Below are positions 16,577 through 24,381 of a DNA stretch of 64,000 nucleotides, piece by piece. Made by a program: the position numbers and the translations under genes. Source of the DNA: JAUWOY01 sp034431315 (lineage in GTDB: Bacteria > Chloroflexota > Anaerolineae > VGOG01); NCBI GenBank assembly GCA_034431315.1, contig DAOUDK010000032.1:4822-68821 (forward strand). Reading direction: 5' to 3'. Under the pieces are notes generated by a model. The model did not search any database and was not told where the DNA came from. It was given only the letters and a program-made list of their open reading frames with translations. Within the stretch, counting starts at the first letter, position 1; every line of letters begins with the position of its first letter.

Positions 16577-17341
16577 TCACATGTTGGCAGAGCGCCACCA
16601 ACGATAATGTTTGGCACGCAGTTCTTCCTGCGAGGGCAGAGGGAAATACAGGAGCCCTTCTTCATTCCCTACAAAGATGCCGCTCTTTATGGTGCGGTAT
16701 GGGAACGAAGCCGGCTGGACGCGGTTGACCATTTTGGAGTGGACGGTCTTGGTCCTCAGGTCCATCAGACACTGGCGCAGATGGCCGATGTTGGAATAGG
16801 GCAGATCGTGCACAGCGCCGCGTTCAGGGTCCACGGCCAATTCACCCAGTCGCAGATCTACGAAGCAGATTGCCGGCAGAGAGAGAAGGCTAGTCGGAGT
16901 CTTGACGATAAGATCGTAAAATCTACGAGGGCCCAGGGTACTGACTATCAGAGGGTGCACAGGTGCTATCTCCTGATAGAGGTGCAACCCTTCTGTCTCT
17001 TCAGGAAGCTCTTCACTCGAGTCCAGGCCCAGTACCCGCCCATCCTGAGTTACAAGATAGAGCTTTTGGATAGCGTCCAGGGACATATGCTCCAACGCCC
17101 GATAGACAGAGATATAGATCGAGCGTTTCGGGCTTCCATCCTCGTGAGGCACACAGCGCCGGATGCCTTCTTCGATGCGGAAATAGTCGTGCTTGAAGTC
17201 TGGATCAATTTCACAGAAGATGGCTTGTCCGCGGGCCTTCTTCATACTTCCAACTGAGTAGTAGACCCCAAACTCTTCGGGGGTCAGCATGGAAGCAATC
17301 AGCGCTTCGGGTATCATGGATAAGTACAGGTGGACAGCCAT
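16577..17341 (-). CDS. Conserved-looking protein of unknown function
   Basis: A 254-residue soluble protein without signal peptide or membrane segment. The start MAVHLYLSMIPEALIASML is placed at 17341, 8 bases after AAGGAGG. Notable segments are EEFGVYYSVGSMKKARGQAIF, DGSPKRSIYISVYRALEHM, ICFVDLRLGELA and the C-terminal FPLPSQEELRAKHYRWW. The composition is protein-like and codon use matches the neighbours. I do not recognise the family. It follows the signalling genes on the same strand and precedes hppA, but spacing on both sides is too large to claim an operon. Confidence 0.7.
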   Translation of the reverse strand: MAVHLYLSMIPEALIASMLTPEEFGVYYSVGSMKKARGQAIFCEIDPDFKHDYFRIEEGIRRCVPHEDGSPKRSIYISVYRALEHMSLDAIQKLYLVTQDGRVLGLDSSEELPEETEGLHLYQEIAPVHPLIVSTLGPRRFYDLIVKTPTSLLSLPAICFVDLRLGELAVDPERGAVHDLPYSNIGHLRQCLMDLRTKTVHSKMVNRVQPASFPYRTIKSGIFVGNEEGLLYFPLPSQEELRAKHYRWWRSANM

Positions 17342-17354
17342 AGCCATTTCCTCC

Positions 17355-17512
17355 TTATGGAAGATAGAGAATGGAGAATGGAAAATGGAAAATGGAAGAT
17401 GGACGTTGGAGGATGGAAAATGGAGAATGGAGGATGGAGAATGGAAAATGGACGACTTTCCCCCTTCCATCCTCCCCCTTCCCCCTTCCAATTTCCAACT
17501 TCCGACTTCCAA
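17355..17512. repeat. Heptanucleotide repeat array (GAATGGA type) with inverted partner
   Basis: About 15 units such as AATGGAG, AATGGAA and GATGGAG, followed by CTTCCA-type units in the opposite sense (TTCCAACTTCCGACTTCCAA), so the array can fold back on itself. Non-coding; it lies between the unknown protein and the response regulator. Confidence 0.8.
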
Positions 17513-17513
17513 T

Positions 17514-18152
17514 TTACGGGGAGACCTCGGCCTCCTCGGCCGCAATGCGTTGTGCACACTCCGCCAGTTCGCGAAGCCGCTGGGCCTCAACAGAGAGGCC
17601 GCGTGCGCGCCGCATGTACTCGAAGGCCCGGCTGTATAGCGTGGCTGCGTTATCCCACTCGTGGGTGAACTCAGCGATGCGGGCCGCCTGCTCAAGAGCC
17701 ATCGCTGCCAGTTCCCATTTGCCCTCGTCGGTATACTGGGCAGCAGCCTTCTCCAGGTCAACCGGGCGCTGTTTAGGCAGTCGGCCCTCCGGCTCTGCCA
17801 GGACGCGCTCGATAGTCGGCAGCAGCAGGTCGTACCAGTTCGACTTGGGCAGGTACTCGTAGAAGTCCAACTGCGCAGCGCGCGCCTCTGTCTCCAGCGA
17901 GGCGTAGCCGGTGAACATGATCACCCGCAGGGCAGGCTGCAACTGGCGCAGCATCGCCGCCACCTGGAACCCGTCCATCTCAGGCATCTTCATGTCCAGC
18001 AGGGCGACGTCGCAAGGGGTCTCCCGCGCCTGCTCGACCGCCTCGCGGGCACTGCTGGCCGTCACGACGGTATACCCAGCCTGTTTCAGGTAGTCCTCCA
18101 GACTTTCAAGTACCAGCAGATCATCGTCCATCATCAGTATCGTTGATAACAT
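17514..18152 (-). CDS. Response regulator with helical-repeat output
   Basis: A 212-residue protein. The N-terminal receiver domain (about 1-125) has the acidic pair MMDDD, the phospho-acceptor in ALLDMKMPEMDGF (about D53), the conserved threonine/alanine in MFTGYAS and the lysine in YLPKSN. No DNA-binding domain follows. Residues about 130-205 are helical and resemble TPR or SNAP-like repeats (GKWELAAMALEQAARIAE and DNAATLYSRAFEYM), suggesting output through protein-protein contact. It follows two sensor-kinase-type genes on the same strand and may be their partner. Confidence 0.8.
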   Translation of the reverse strand: MLSTILMMDDDLLVLESLEDYLKQAGYTVVTASSAREAVEQARETPCDVALLDMKMPEMDGFQVAAMLRQLQPALRVIMFTGYASLETEARAAQLDFYEYLPKSNWYDLLLPTIERVLAEPEGRLPKQRPVDLEKAAAQYTDEGKWELAAMALEQAARIAEFTHEWDNAATLYSRAFEYMRRARGLSVEAQRLRELAECAQRIAAEEAEVSP

Positions 18153-18216
18153 TGTACTTCACCTCCTAAAGGATTTCTTAGCACCCCCAAAGCAGGGGGA
18201 TAGAAGATGCAGAACA

Positions 18217-18305
18217 CTGTCAGCGAATTTTTGGAACGGATTGAACGGAAGATGCCGCGCACGGAGCCCCAATCCGTTCAATCCGCTCCCCGAATCCGTT
18301 GACAG
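18217..18305. repeat. Imperfect long inverted repeat between signalling genes
   Basis: Arms of about 33 bases starting CTGTCAGCGAATT and ending AATCCGTTGACAG, with the common core CGGATTGAACGGA. It could be a mobile palindrome or a processed RNA hairpin between the kinase and the regulator. Confidence 0.55.
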
Positions 18306-18344
18306 TTCCACTCATCCCCCCGCTTTGACGTGCTATGAAGGATT

Positions 18345-19466
18345 TTACGGGGTAGCACCAGGCGAAGCGCCCCCGGGCTGAATCGGCAAGCGGACGGTAA
18401 CGGTGGTCCCTTCGCCTACGGCGCTGGCCACCTCAATGAGACCGCCGTGGTTTTCGATGTTCCTGCGAGCGACGTAAAGCCCCAGGCCGCTTCCCTTCTG
18501 ACCGTTTCTCCAATCCGAGAATCCGATGCGGAAGATTCTCTCCCGCGTCTCCAGGGGAATGCCGACCCCCGTGTCCTCAATGTCAATGGCAACCCACCCA
18601 TCCCCTTCCCGCCGCGTGCGCAGCGTGAGTGTCCCGCCGTCAGACATGGCCCGCCCGGCATTGGTCAGCAGGTTGTGGAAAGCCCGTTCCAACTGGGCGC
18701 GGCTGCCGTGCATCGGCGGGATGTCCTCGCCCCACTCTCGCACGACTGTCACGTCAGGGTGGCCGTAACTGAACTCCTGCACCAGCCGCTCCAGCAGACG
18801 ATGGAGGTCGAGGGGCTCCCAGCGCCAGGTCTCGCTGCTATCCAGGGCCACCGCCACGTGGCCCAGGTCGTCGGCCAACCGCTTGATGCGGGCCAGAATC
18901 TGCTGGATGACCTCGATGGAACGCTCGCACTCCGGATCCCCGGCCACTCGTCTGGACAGCGCCTGCACCCGCTGGGTGAGCACGAAGTAGGTCGTGCCGC
19001 CGATATCGTGGCCCACTTCACGCGCCAGGAGGCGCAACTCCTCCTCGGCCTGCTGCTTGCGACGGCGTAGTTCCTGCCACTCGAAGCCGCGTTCGATGCG
19101 CACGATCCATTGATCCAGCGGCTCGGACTTGTTGACGAAGTCCTTTGCCCCTCCGCGCATGGCCGCGACCACGTTCTCGTACACGCCGTAGGCGCTGAGC
19201 ATGATGACGTAGGTCTGCTCCAGCAGGTGCTTCTCGTGCATCAGGCGCAGCACTTCCATTCCGTCCAGCCCCGGCATGTTGATATCGAGCAGCATTACGT
19301 CGCAGGACGCTTGCTCCAACCAGGCCAGCGCCTCCTCCCCACTCGCCGTGGCCTCTACTTTCCAGCCCTGGGCTGCAAAGGTGGGATTGCTGAGAAAGGC
19401 CACGACTTCCTCGCGGAAGAAGGGCTCGTCGTCCACCACTAAAATCGTCTTCTGGTCTCTCTCCAC
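18345..19466 (-). CDS. Receiver-histidine kinase hybrid
   Basis: A 373-residue cytosolic protein. The N-terminal receiver domain (about 7-130) has VVDDEPFF, phospho-acceptor MLLDINMPGLDGM and lysine FVNKSEP. A dimerisation helix with LAREVGHDIGGTTY supplies the likely phospho-histidine (about H155). The ATPase domain shows the N box FHNLLTNAGRAM, G1 DTGVGIP and G2 GSGLGLYVARR. The receiver-first order is typical of kinases that themselves receive phosphate from, or report to, another kinase. Its start lies 2 bases past the stop of the upstream GAF protein, so the two are probably translated together. Confidence 0.88.
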   Translation of the reverse strand: MERDQKTILVVDDEPFFREEVVAFLSNPTFAAQGWKVEATASGEEALAWLEQASCDVMLLDINMPGLDGMEVLRLMHEKHLLEQTYVIMLSAYGVYENVVAAMRGGAKDFVNKSEPLDQWIVRIERGFEWQELRRRKQQAEEELRLLAREVGHDIGGTTYFVLTQRVQALSRRVAGDPECERSIEVIQQILARIKRLADDLGHVAVALDSSETWRWEPLDLHRLLERLVQEFSYGHPDVTVVREWGEDIPPMHGSRAQLERAFHNLLTNAGRAMSDGGTLTLRTRREGDGWVAIDIEDTGVGIPLETRERIFRIGFSDWRNGQKGSGLGLYVARRNIENHGGLIEVASAVGEGTTVTVRLPIQPGGASPGATP

Positions 19467-19467
19467 G

Positions 19468-21282
19468 TCAACCTTCCTTCAGTGGCAGTTCGAGAACAAA
19501 GCGCGCTTTCTCGTCCTGGGCTTCCCATCTGAGAGAGCCTACATACTGCGTCTCCACTGTCTCTCGCGCCAGCGCCCACTCGAAGTGAAGCGGCGATAGT
19601 TCCTCCGGCGCACCGGCCGCCGGTTCGATGATGAATGCAACTTTCCCGGCCAGCGGGGCCTCCGGCGCGTGTATCTCCGTGCGCACGCGCTGGCCATCGG
19701 CGGATAGCGAGGTGTGCACTTCGATGAGACCCCCGTGTGTCTCGAGAGACTCCATCGCCAAACGCAGGACGGTGACCAGGACACCGAACAGCTCGTTGGG
19801 CTCGATGAACAGCGGGGGCAGGTCTTCGTAGGTTACGTGCACCTCCACCCCGCGCCGTTGCCGTTCCGCTGCCAGCCAGATGAGTACCTCGCGCACCACA
19901 TCGTTCCAGTTTGTGATCGTGCGGATAAAGCCGATTTGCTGCGAGAATTTGAGCAGATGCAGCAGTTTGCCACTGACCTCGTTCAAGCTGGTCTCAATGA
20001 CGTCCAGCCGCCTGGTGAGAGACCCCCCTCCGGCTCCCCCCTGGGAGGGGGGAGGGGTCAATACGTCCTGGAGGTCGCTGCGCAGGTTGGTCAACGCCAA
20101 GCGAGCCACGGCCAGCGGGTTTGCCGCCTCGTGCCGTATCCGTTGCGCCAGGGTGCCGAAGGAGGCGACCCGCTGCATCCGCATGGCGGTCACGCCCACC
20201 TCACCCAGAGTTTTGAGATAGCGGGCCCCCTCCAGCACGCCGCCGATGGCCGTGGAGAGCAAGCGCAGGTATTCCTCGTCGCCGTCGGTGAACCAATCGC
20301 GGTGGCCGGGGGCACTGGGAATCTTGTTGATCAACTCGAGGGTGCCAAGGACCTCGTCGCCCAACTGCAGGGGGACACCAATGAAGGAGCGATAGACGCC
20401 GGAGGGAAGATGTGAGGCGACCTCTGCGATGTGAGGATCGTCCCAATCCTTCAACGTGGCCGTCTCGCGTATCTGGATGGGTGTTCCAATGTGGAAGATG
20501 TGGCCTGTCAGCCCCTCCCCTGCCATGTACGTCAGTTTGCCGATCAGCGTTTCGGGAAGGCCGCTGACGGCCCGCAGCACTAGCCGGTGGACATCCTCCT
20601 CGGTTTGCAGGTAAATAAGACAGCCTTCGGTGCGGAAGCCTTGCCTGACCCGCTCCGTTACGGCCTGTAGCATCTCGGCGATGGGCCGCCGTGGGTCCAA
20701 TTCCGTGCCAATGTCCAGTAGCAGCCGGAAGTAGCGCGCACGGCGCTTCTCCTGCTCGTAGCGTTGCGAGTTCTCGATGGCGATATTCACCATCGCGGCT
20801 ACGTGGCTCAGCAGTGCTTCGTCCTGCGCGTCGAACCGCTCTCCTTCCGCCTTCCCGGAGACCCGCAACACGCCAAGCACGGTGGCACCGTCCCTGGAGA
20901 GGATTGGCATCCCTACGTAAGCCTGGCCCGGTTTGGCGCTGATCTCGGAGTATTTCTTGCTCCAGACCAGATCCTCGGCGATGCGTCGCAATTCCCCGTT
21001 GTCCCTGACGTTAGCGATGCGCAGCGGCCGGCCATGCCTGGCGATCCAGCCGGTCAGCCCCTCCCCAGGCTCGTACTCCACCCGCTCGGCGGGCATATCT
21101 GCGCCCTCCAGGAGGCCGGTGGTGCCACGCAGGACGTAGCGGCCGGTGATGTCGTCGCGCAAGAAGATGGAAGAGCCACCAGCGCCGAGCCGGTCACGGG
21201 CATAGCGCACGACCAGCGCCATCAGCCGATCGCGATCCAACTCGCCATAGATTTCCAGCAGCTCCTGATCGAATCTGAGCAT
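19468..21282 (-). CDS. Tandem GAF sensor with kinase-like C-terminus
   Basis: A 604-residue soluble protein. There are two GAF domains (about 15-175 and 200-355), each with the EGLTGxI motif and a VGxP/IGVP strand. Then comes a histidine-kinase dimerisation segment RIRHEAANPLAVARLAL, with a proline/glycine insertion PPPSQGGAGGG at about 420, and a C-terminal ATPase-like domain. In that domain the glycine boxes are poorly preserved: no clear DxGxG or GxGLG was found. It may therefore be a degenerate kinase acting as a sensor for the overlapping receiver-kinase. The ligand is unknown. Confidence 0.8.
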   Translation of the reverse strand: MLRFDQELLEIYGELDRDRLMALVVRYARDRLGAGGSSIFLRDDITGRYVLRGTTGLLEGADMPAERVEYEPGEGLTGWIARHGRPLRIANVRDNGELRRIAEDLVWSKKYSEISAKPGQAYVGMPILSRDGATVLGVLRVSGKAEGERFDAQDEALLSHVAAMVNIAIENSQRYEQEKRRARYFRLLLDIGTELDPRRPIAEMLQAVTERVRQGFRTEGCLIYLQTEEDVHRLVLRAVSGLPETLIGKLTYMAGEGLTGHIFHIGTPIQIRETATLKDWDDPHIAEVASHLPSGVYRSFIGVPLQLGDEVLGTLELINKIPSAPGHRDWFTDGDEEYLRLLSTAIGGVLEGARYLKTLGEVGVTAMRMQRVASFGTLAQRIRHEAANPLAVARLALTNLRSDLQDVLTPPPSQGGAGGGSLTRRLDVIETSLNEVSGKLLHLLKFSQQIGFIRTITNWNDVVREVLIWLAAERQRRGVEVHVTYEDLPPLFIEPNELFGVLVTVLRLAMESLETHGGLIEVHTSLSADGQRVRTEIHAPEAPLAGKVAFIIEPAAGAPEELSPLHFEWALARETVETQYVGSLRWEAQDEKARFVLELPLKEG

Positions 21283-21309
21283 CTCGCCCCCGACCCATTA
21301 TGTAGGGAA

Positions 21310-21333
21310 TTCGTAGTAGCGACTTCAGTCGCT
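21310..21333. repeat. Half copy of a dispersed palindromic repeat
   Basis: TTCGTAGTAGCGACTTCAGTC also forms the left arm of the hairpin at 53869-53925. Here the right arm is degraded (GTGGACGACTGTAGAT). Confidence 0.6.
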
Positions 21334-21451
21334 CGCTCCTTGCTGTGGACGACTGTAGATCCAATTTTGCTCGGCCTGGATCGCCAGACCCAAGCCGAAA
21401 GCGGGGATTTGGCAATCCCCTCAAGAGCAATTTTGGCTAACTGCTCGGCTC

Positions 21452-22423
21452 CTATTCCTCCACCCCCAACAACGCTCTGCCGCCCGCCAGTGCCTTCAAA
21501 AGATCACGGCGTTTGAGCGCCCGTTTGCTGTCTATCTCGACCGCGCCTGCCTTGTCGTCGGCCATCTTATTCAGCGCCTCGATCCACGCCGCGCTCTGGA
21601 CCGGCTGGTGGCGGATGCGCCACCGCTCGACCCAGACGGGCAGTTCTCCGGCGTTGGTGACCCGCTGGTGGATTATGGTTTTGGTCACGCCCTGCGACTC
21701 GAAGGTGAACTCCTGTTCCTCGTACTCAGGCTTAACCGGGCAGACCTGCATACACGCGCCGCACTTGATGCAGTAATAATCGGCCAATATCAACTCGCTC
21801 TCATCATTGATGTGCAACGCACGGGTGGGGCAGACGTCGGCGCAGGCCAGGCAACCTTCGACGCATTTCTCGCGGCGCAGTTCCACCTGGCCCTGCCAGG
21901 GCTGCACCACCTGGAACGCGCCACCGCTGGCGATCTCGCACTGGCGGCAACGGATACAGTGCGCATCGTCTACCACCAGCGTATCCTGCGCCTCGTCGTA
22001 GCTGATGACGTCGGTCGGGCAGTTGTCAATCACAAAGTCCTTCCGGCTCCAGTCAAACTTTTCTTTGTCGAACACCGTGGACTGGATCAGCTCGGGGAAG
22101 GCCCCGTAGACCAGCACCGGATTCTCGCGCTCGCCGTTGATGGTCATGGTGATAGCGTTCTTGGGACACATCACCTCGCATATACCACACAACACACACG
22201 TGTCCGGGTCTATGTCCACCGACGGCTTTTTCGCCAGCCGCCCGTCCACGATCTCGCCCTCCACGTGGACGACGGACTCCTTGGGGCAGACCAGCGGCCC
22301 GATCTGGCACCCCACGCAGCGGTCGAGGTCCCAGGTCATGATATAGTGGCGCGTCACCATGGCGCGTTCGAGCGTGATCTCGTGTTCGGTAACAGTTTTC
22401 TGCGTTGTTCCTCGTCCACCCAT
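21452..22423 (-). CDS. Polyferredoxin of the Hdr/Flx cluster
   Basis: A 323-residue iron-sulfur protein. At least four cluster-binding regions are visible: CVGCQIGPLVCPK, CVLCGICEVMCPK, CIRCRQCEIA with CVEGCLACADVCP, and CIKCGACMQVCPV. It has no signal peptide, so it is cytosolic. The start at 22423 (MGGRG) has GAGGAG 6 bases upstream, whereas the longer GTG-started form would overlap it. It is the last gene of the minus-strand cluster, 79 bases after the NAD-reductase-like gene, and probably serves as an electron wire or ferredoxin-like acceptor for the complex. A C-terminal twin-basic helix (SKRALKRRDLLKALAGG) resembles a lost or internal Tat-like motif but is at the wrong end for export. 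Confidence 0.8.
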   Translation of the reverse strand: MGGRGTTQKTVTEHEITLERAMVTRHYIMTWDLDRCVGCQIGPLVCPKESVVHVEGEIVDGRLAKKPSVDIDPDTCVLCGICEVMCPKNAITMTINGERENPVLVYGAFPELIQSTVFDKEKFDWSRKDFVIDNCPTDVISYDEAQDTLVVDDAHCIRCRQCEIASGGAFQVVQPWQGQVELRREKCVEGCLACADVCPTRALHINDESELILADYYCIKCGACMQVCPVKPEYEEQEFTFESQGVTKTIIHQRVTNAGELPVWVERWRIRHQPVQSAAWIEALNKMADDKAGAVEIDSKRALKRRDLLKALAGGRALLGVEE

Positions 22424-22502
22424 CTTGTGCTCCTCTTTCACTAAAGTAAGCGATCAGCCCTTTTTACAGGCGAATTGCATCCCCACACCGGCACTTTCGC
22501 CC

Positions 22503-23351
22503 CTATAGATCAGACGGCAACTCGCGCAACTCTGCAAAAGTAAAGACCGGGCCATTCTTGCAGATGTACTTGGGACCGACGTTGCAGCGCCCACATTTGC
22601 CGATGCCGCACTTCATCCGCTTTTCCAGCGAAGTGTAAATACGTTCGGGAGGGAAACCAAGTTCGTTGAGCACCGGCAGGGTGAACTTGATCATCACTGG
22701 CGGCCCACAGACAAAAGCCACGGTATTCTCCGACGAAGGGGCGATTTCTTTGGTGACGGTCGGCACATAGCCGACGAGGTGGCCCCACCCCTCCCGGGGG
22801 TTATCAATCGCCTGGTAAAGGGTGATGTCTTCCCGTTCGTACCACGTTTCGATCTCTTTCTGGTAGAGAAAGAGGGCCGGCTCGCGCGCTCCATAGATTA
22901 CGGTCAAGTCACCGTACTGGGAGCGGATTTCGGGGGCCAGCAGGTGTTGGGCCAGGGCAAACAGGGTGGTGAAAGCGTACCCGCCGCCGATGATGACGAT
23001 GTTTGAGTCTTTCCAATCCTCGATGGGATACCAGTTGCCCAACGGGCCGCGCATCCCGATGATGTCGCCGGGTTTCATCGCGTGGATGGCGCGCGTAAAG
23101 ACGCCGATCTCGTTGACGGTAAAGCGCGCAAAGTCGCCCTCCCACGCCGCCGATGCTACCCCAAAGGGGGCTTCTCCCTTACCAAAGATGGAGAGTTGGC
23201 AGAACTGGCCGGGCCGGTAAAGAGAGAAAAAGCGTTCTCGATCGGCCTCGCACTCAAACGTTAACTCAAAAGACTTCAGTACTTGGTCGTCGGTTTCTAC
23301 AATCTTGCGCGCAATACGCATTGGAACCGGTTCGTACGGATTCGTGTTCAT
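22503..23351 (-). CDS. FAD/NAD(P)-binding oxidoreductase subunit (FlxA/sulfhydrogenase-gamma type)
   Basis: A 282-residue ferredoxin-NADP-reductase-family subunit. The FAD part has RPGQFCQLS, the nucleotide-binding part IVIIGGGYAFTTL and CGPPVMIKF, and the C-terminus a [2Fe-2S] loop CGIGKCGRCNVGPKYIC. Proteins of this type (FlxA, sulfhydrogenase gamma, AsrB) exchange electrons between NAD(P)H and iron-sulfur partners. It is encoded 9 bases after the sulfhydrogenase-beta-like gene. A paralogue with the same neighbours lies at 46272-47147. Confidence 0.88.
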   Translation of the reverse strand: MNTNPYEPVPMRIARKIVETDDQVLKSFELTFECEADRERFFSLYRPGQFCQLSIFGKGEAPFGVASAAWEGDFARFTVNEIGVFTRAIHAMKPGDIIGMRGPLGNWYPIEDWKDSNIVIIGGGYAFTTLFALAQHLLAPEIRSQYGDLTVIYGAREPALFLYQKEIETWYEREDITLYQAIDNPREGWGHLVGYVPTVTKEIAPSSENTVAFVCGPPVMIKFTLPVLNELGFPPERIYTSLEKRMKCGIGKCGRCNVGPKYICKNGPVFTFAELRELPSDL

Positions 23352-23360
23352 CTTTTCGGC

Positions 23361-24365
23361 CTACTCCTCCTCCCAGGATTGCACACTGCGGATGATCTGA
23401 CGAATGTCCAAATCTGCCGGGCAATAGCGCACACAACGTCCGCAGCCGGTGCAGCCGATTTCGTCGTAGAGTTCCACGAAATAGGCGTACTTGTGCATGA
23501 TGCGCTGGCGTGTCCGTTCCATATTCGTAGGGCGAGGGTTGCGGCCCGACGCCTCCTGAGAATAGATGCGGAACATACAGGTGTCCCAGTTGCGCACCCG
23601 CTCGCTGCGTTGTGCTTCGTCCACGATGTCGAAACAGTGGCACGTGGGACATAGATAAGTACATACTCCGCACCCCAGGCAGGACTGTTGGATCTTGGGC
23701 CAAAATTCGCTGTCAAAGAGGCCATACAGCTTGTCCTTGATCCCTTCGCCCTCGAAAGGTTTTTGCATCCTGGCCGCCGCTGCTGCTTGCACCTGGCGCG
23801 AGGTGACGACCTGCTCCTGGGATGCATCCGGCAGATGGTCAAAGAGGGCCTGCCCTTTCTCATTTCGCACATCGGCCACGTACTCGTCGCCAACGTCAAT
23901 CAGCATCACGTCGGCACCACGCTTGTCGAACGGCCCCGATCCCACTGAGGTACAGAAGCAAGTCTCGCACGGGGCGGCGCAGCCCAGCACGACCAGGGTC
24001 GTTTGTTCGCGCTTCTTGGCCCAGTAGGGGTCCTGATAGTCCTCGGCCAAAAAGACGCCGTCGAGCAGTTGGAGGGCGCGTGTATCGCAAGCATGGATGC
24101 CCAGGAGCACCCGCGAGGGCACCTCATCCTCGGTGGACTCGAACTTGCCGTCTTCGACCCGGAACATGACCTCTGACTGGGGCAAAAAGAGAGCCTTGGG
24201 CGGATAGCGCGTGTTGGCTGTGTAATGGAGATCTGCCTGCGCCGGGTCGCTGAGGAGTTGGAACTTTGTAAAGTCACCCTGGCGCACTGGGGCATACACC
24301 GTGGCCTGTTCCATCCACTTTTCAATCAGCCTGGGCAGGTCTGCTTTAGATAAGACTTTGTACAT
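23361..24365 (-). CDS. Iron-sulfur subunit (FlxB/sulfhydrogenase-beta/AsrA type)
   Basis: A 334-residue protein with a unique N-terminal domain (GIHACDTRALQLLD and CAAPCETCFCTSVG) and a C-terminal pair of [4Fe-4S] motifs, CLGCGVCTYLCPTCHCFD and CTGCGRCVRYCPADLD. It transfers electrons between the NAD-reductase-like subunit and the Hdr core. The start at 24365 (MYKVLSK) has AGGAG upstream. It follows the FlpD/FrhB-like fusion by 16 bases. A paralogue lies at 45233-46246. Confidence 0.88.
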   Translation of the reverse strand: MYKVLSKADLPRLIEKWMEQATVYAPVRQGDFTKFQLLSDPAQADLHYTANTRYPPKALFLPQSEVMFRVEDGKFESTEDEVPSRVLLGIHACDTRALQLLDGVFLAEDYQDPYWAKKREQTTLVVLGCAAPCETCFCTSVGSGPFDKRGADVMLIDVGDEYVADVRNEKGQALFDHLPDASQEQVVTSRQVQAAAAARMQKPFEGEGIKDKLYGLFDSEFWPKIQQSCLGCGVCTYLCPTCHCFDIVDEAQRSERVRNWDTCMFRIYSQEASGRNPRPTNMERTRQRIMHKYAYFVELYDEIGCTGCGRCVRYCPADLDIRQIIRSVQSWEEE

Positions 24366-24381
24366 TGTCTCCTGCCTCCTC

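Noticed and set aside
17355..17512. CRISPR array
   Set aside because: The repeats are 7 bases long without unique spacers, and no cas gene is present in the window.
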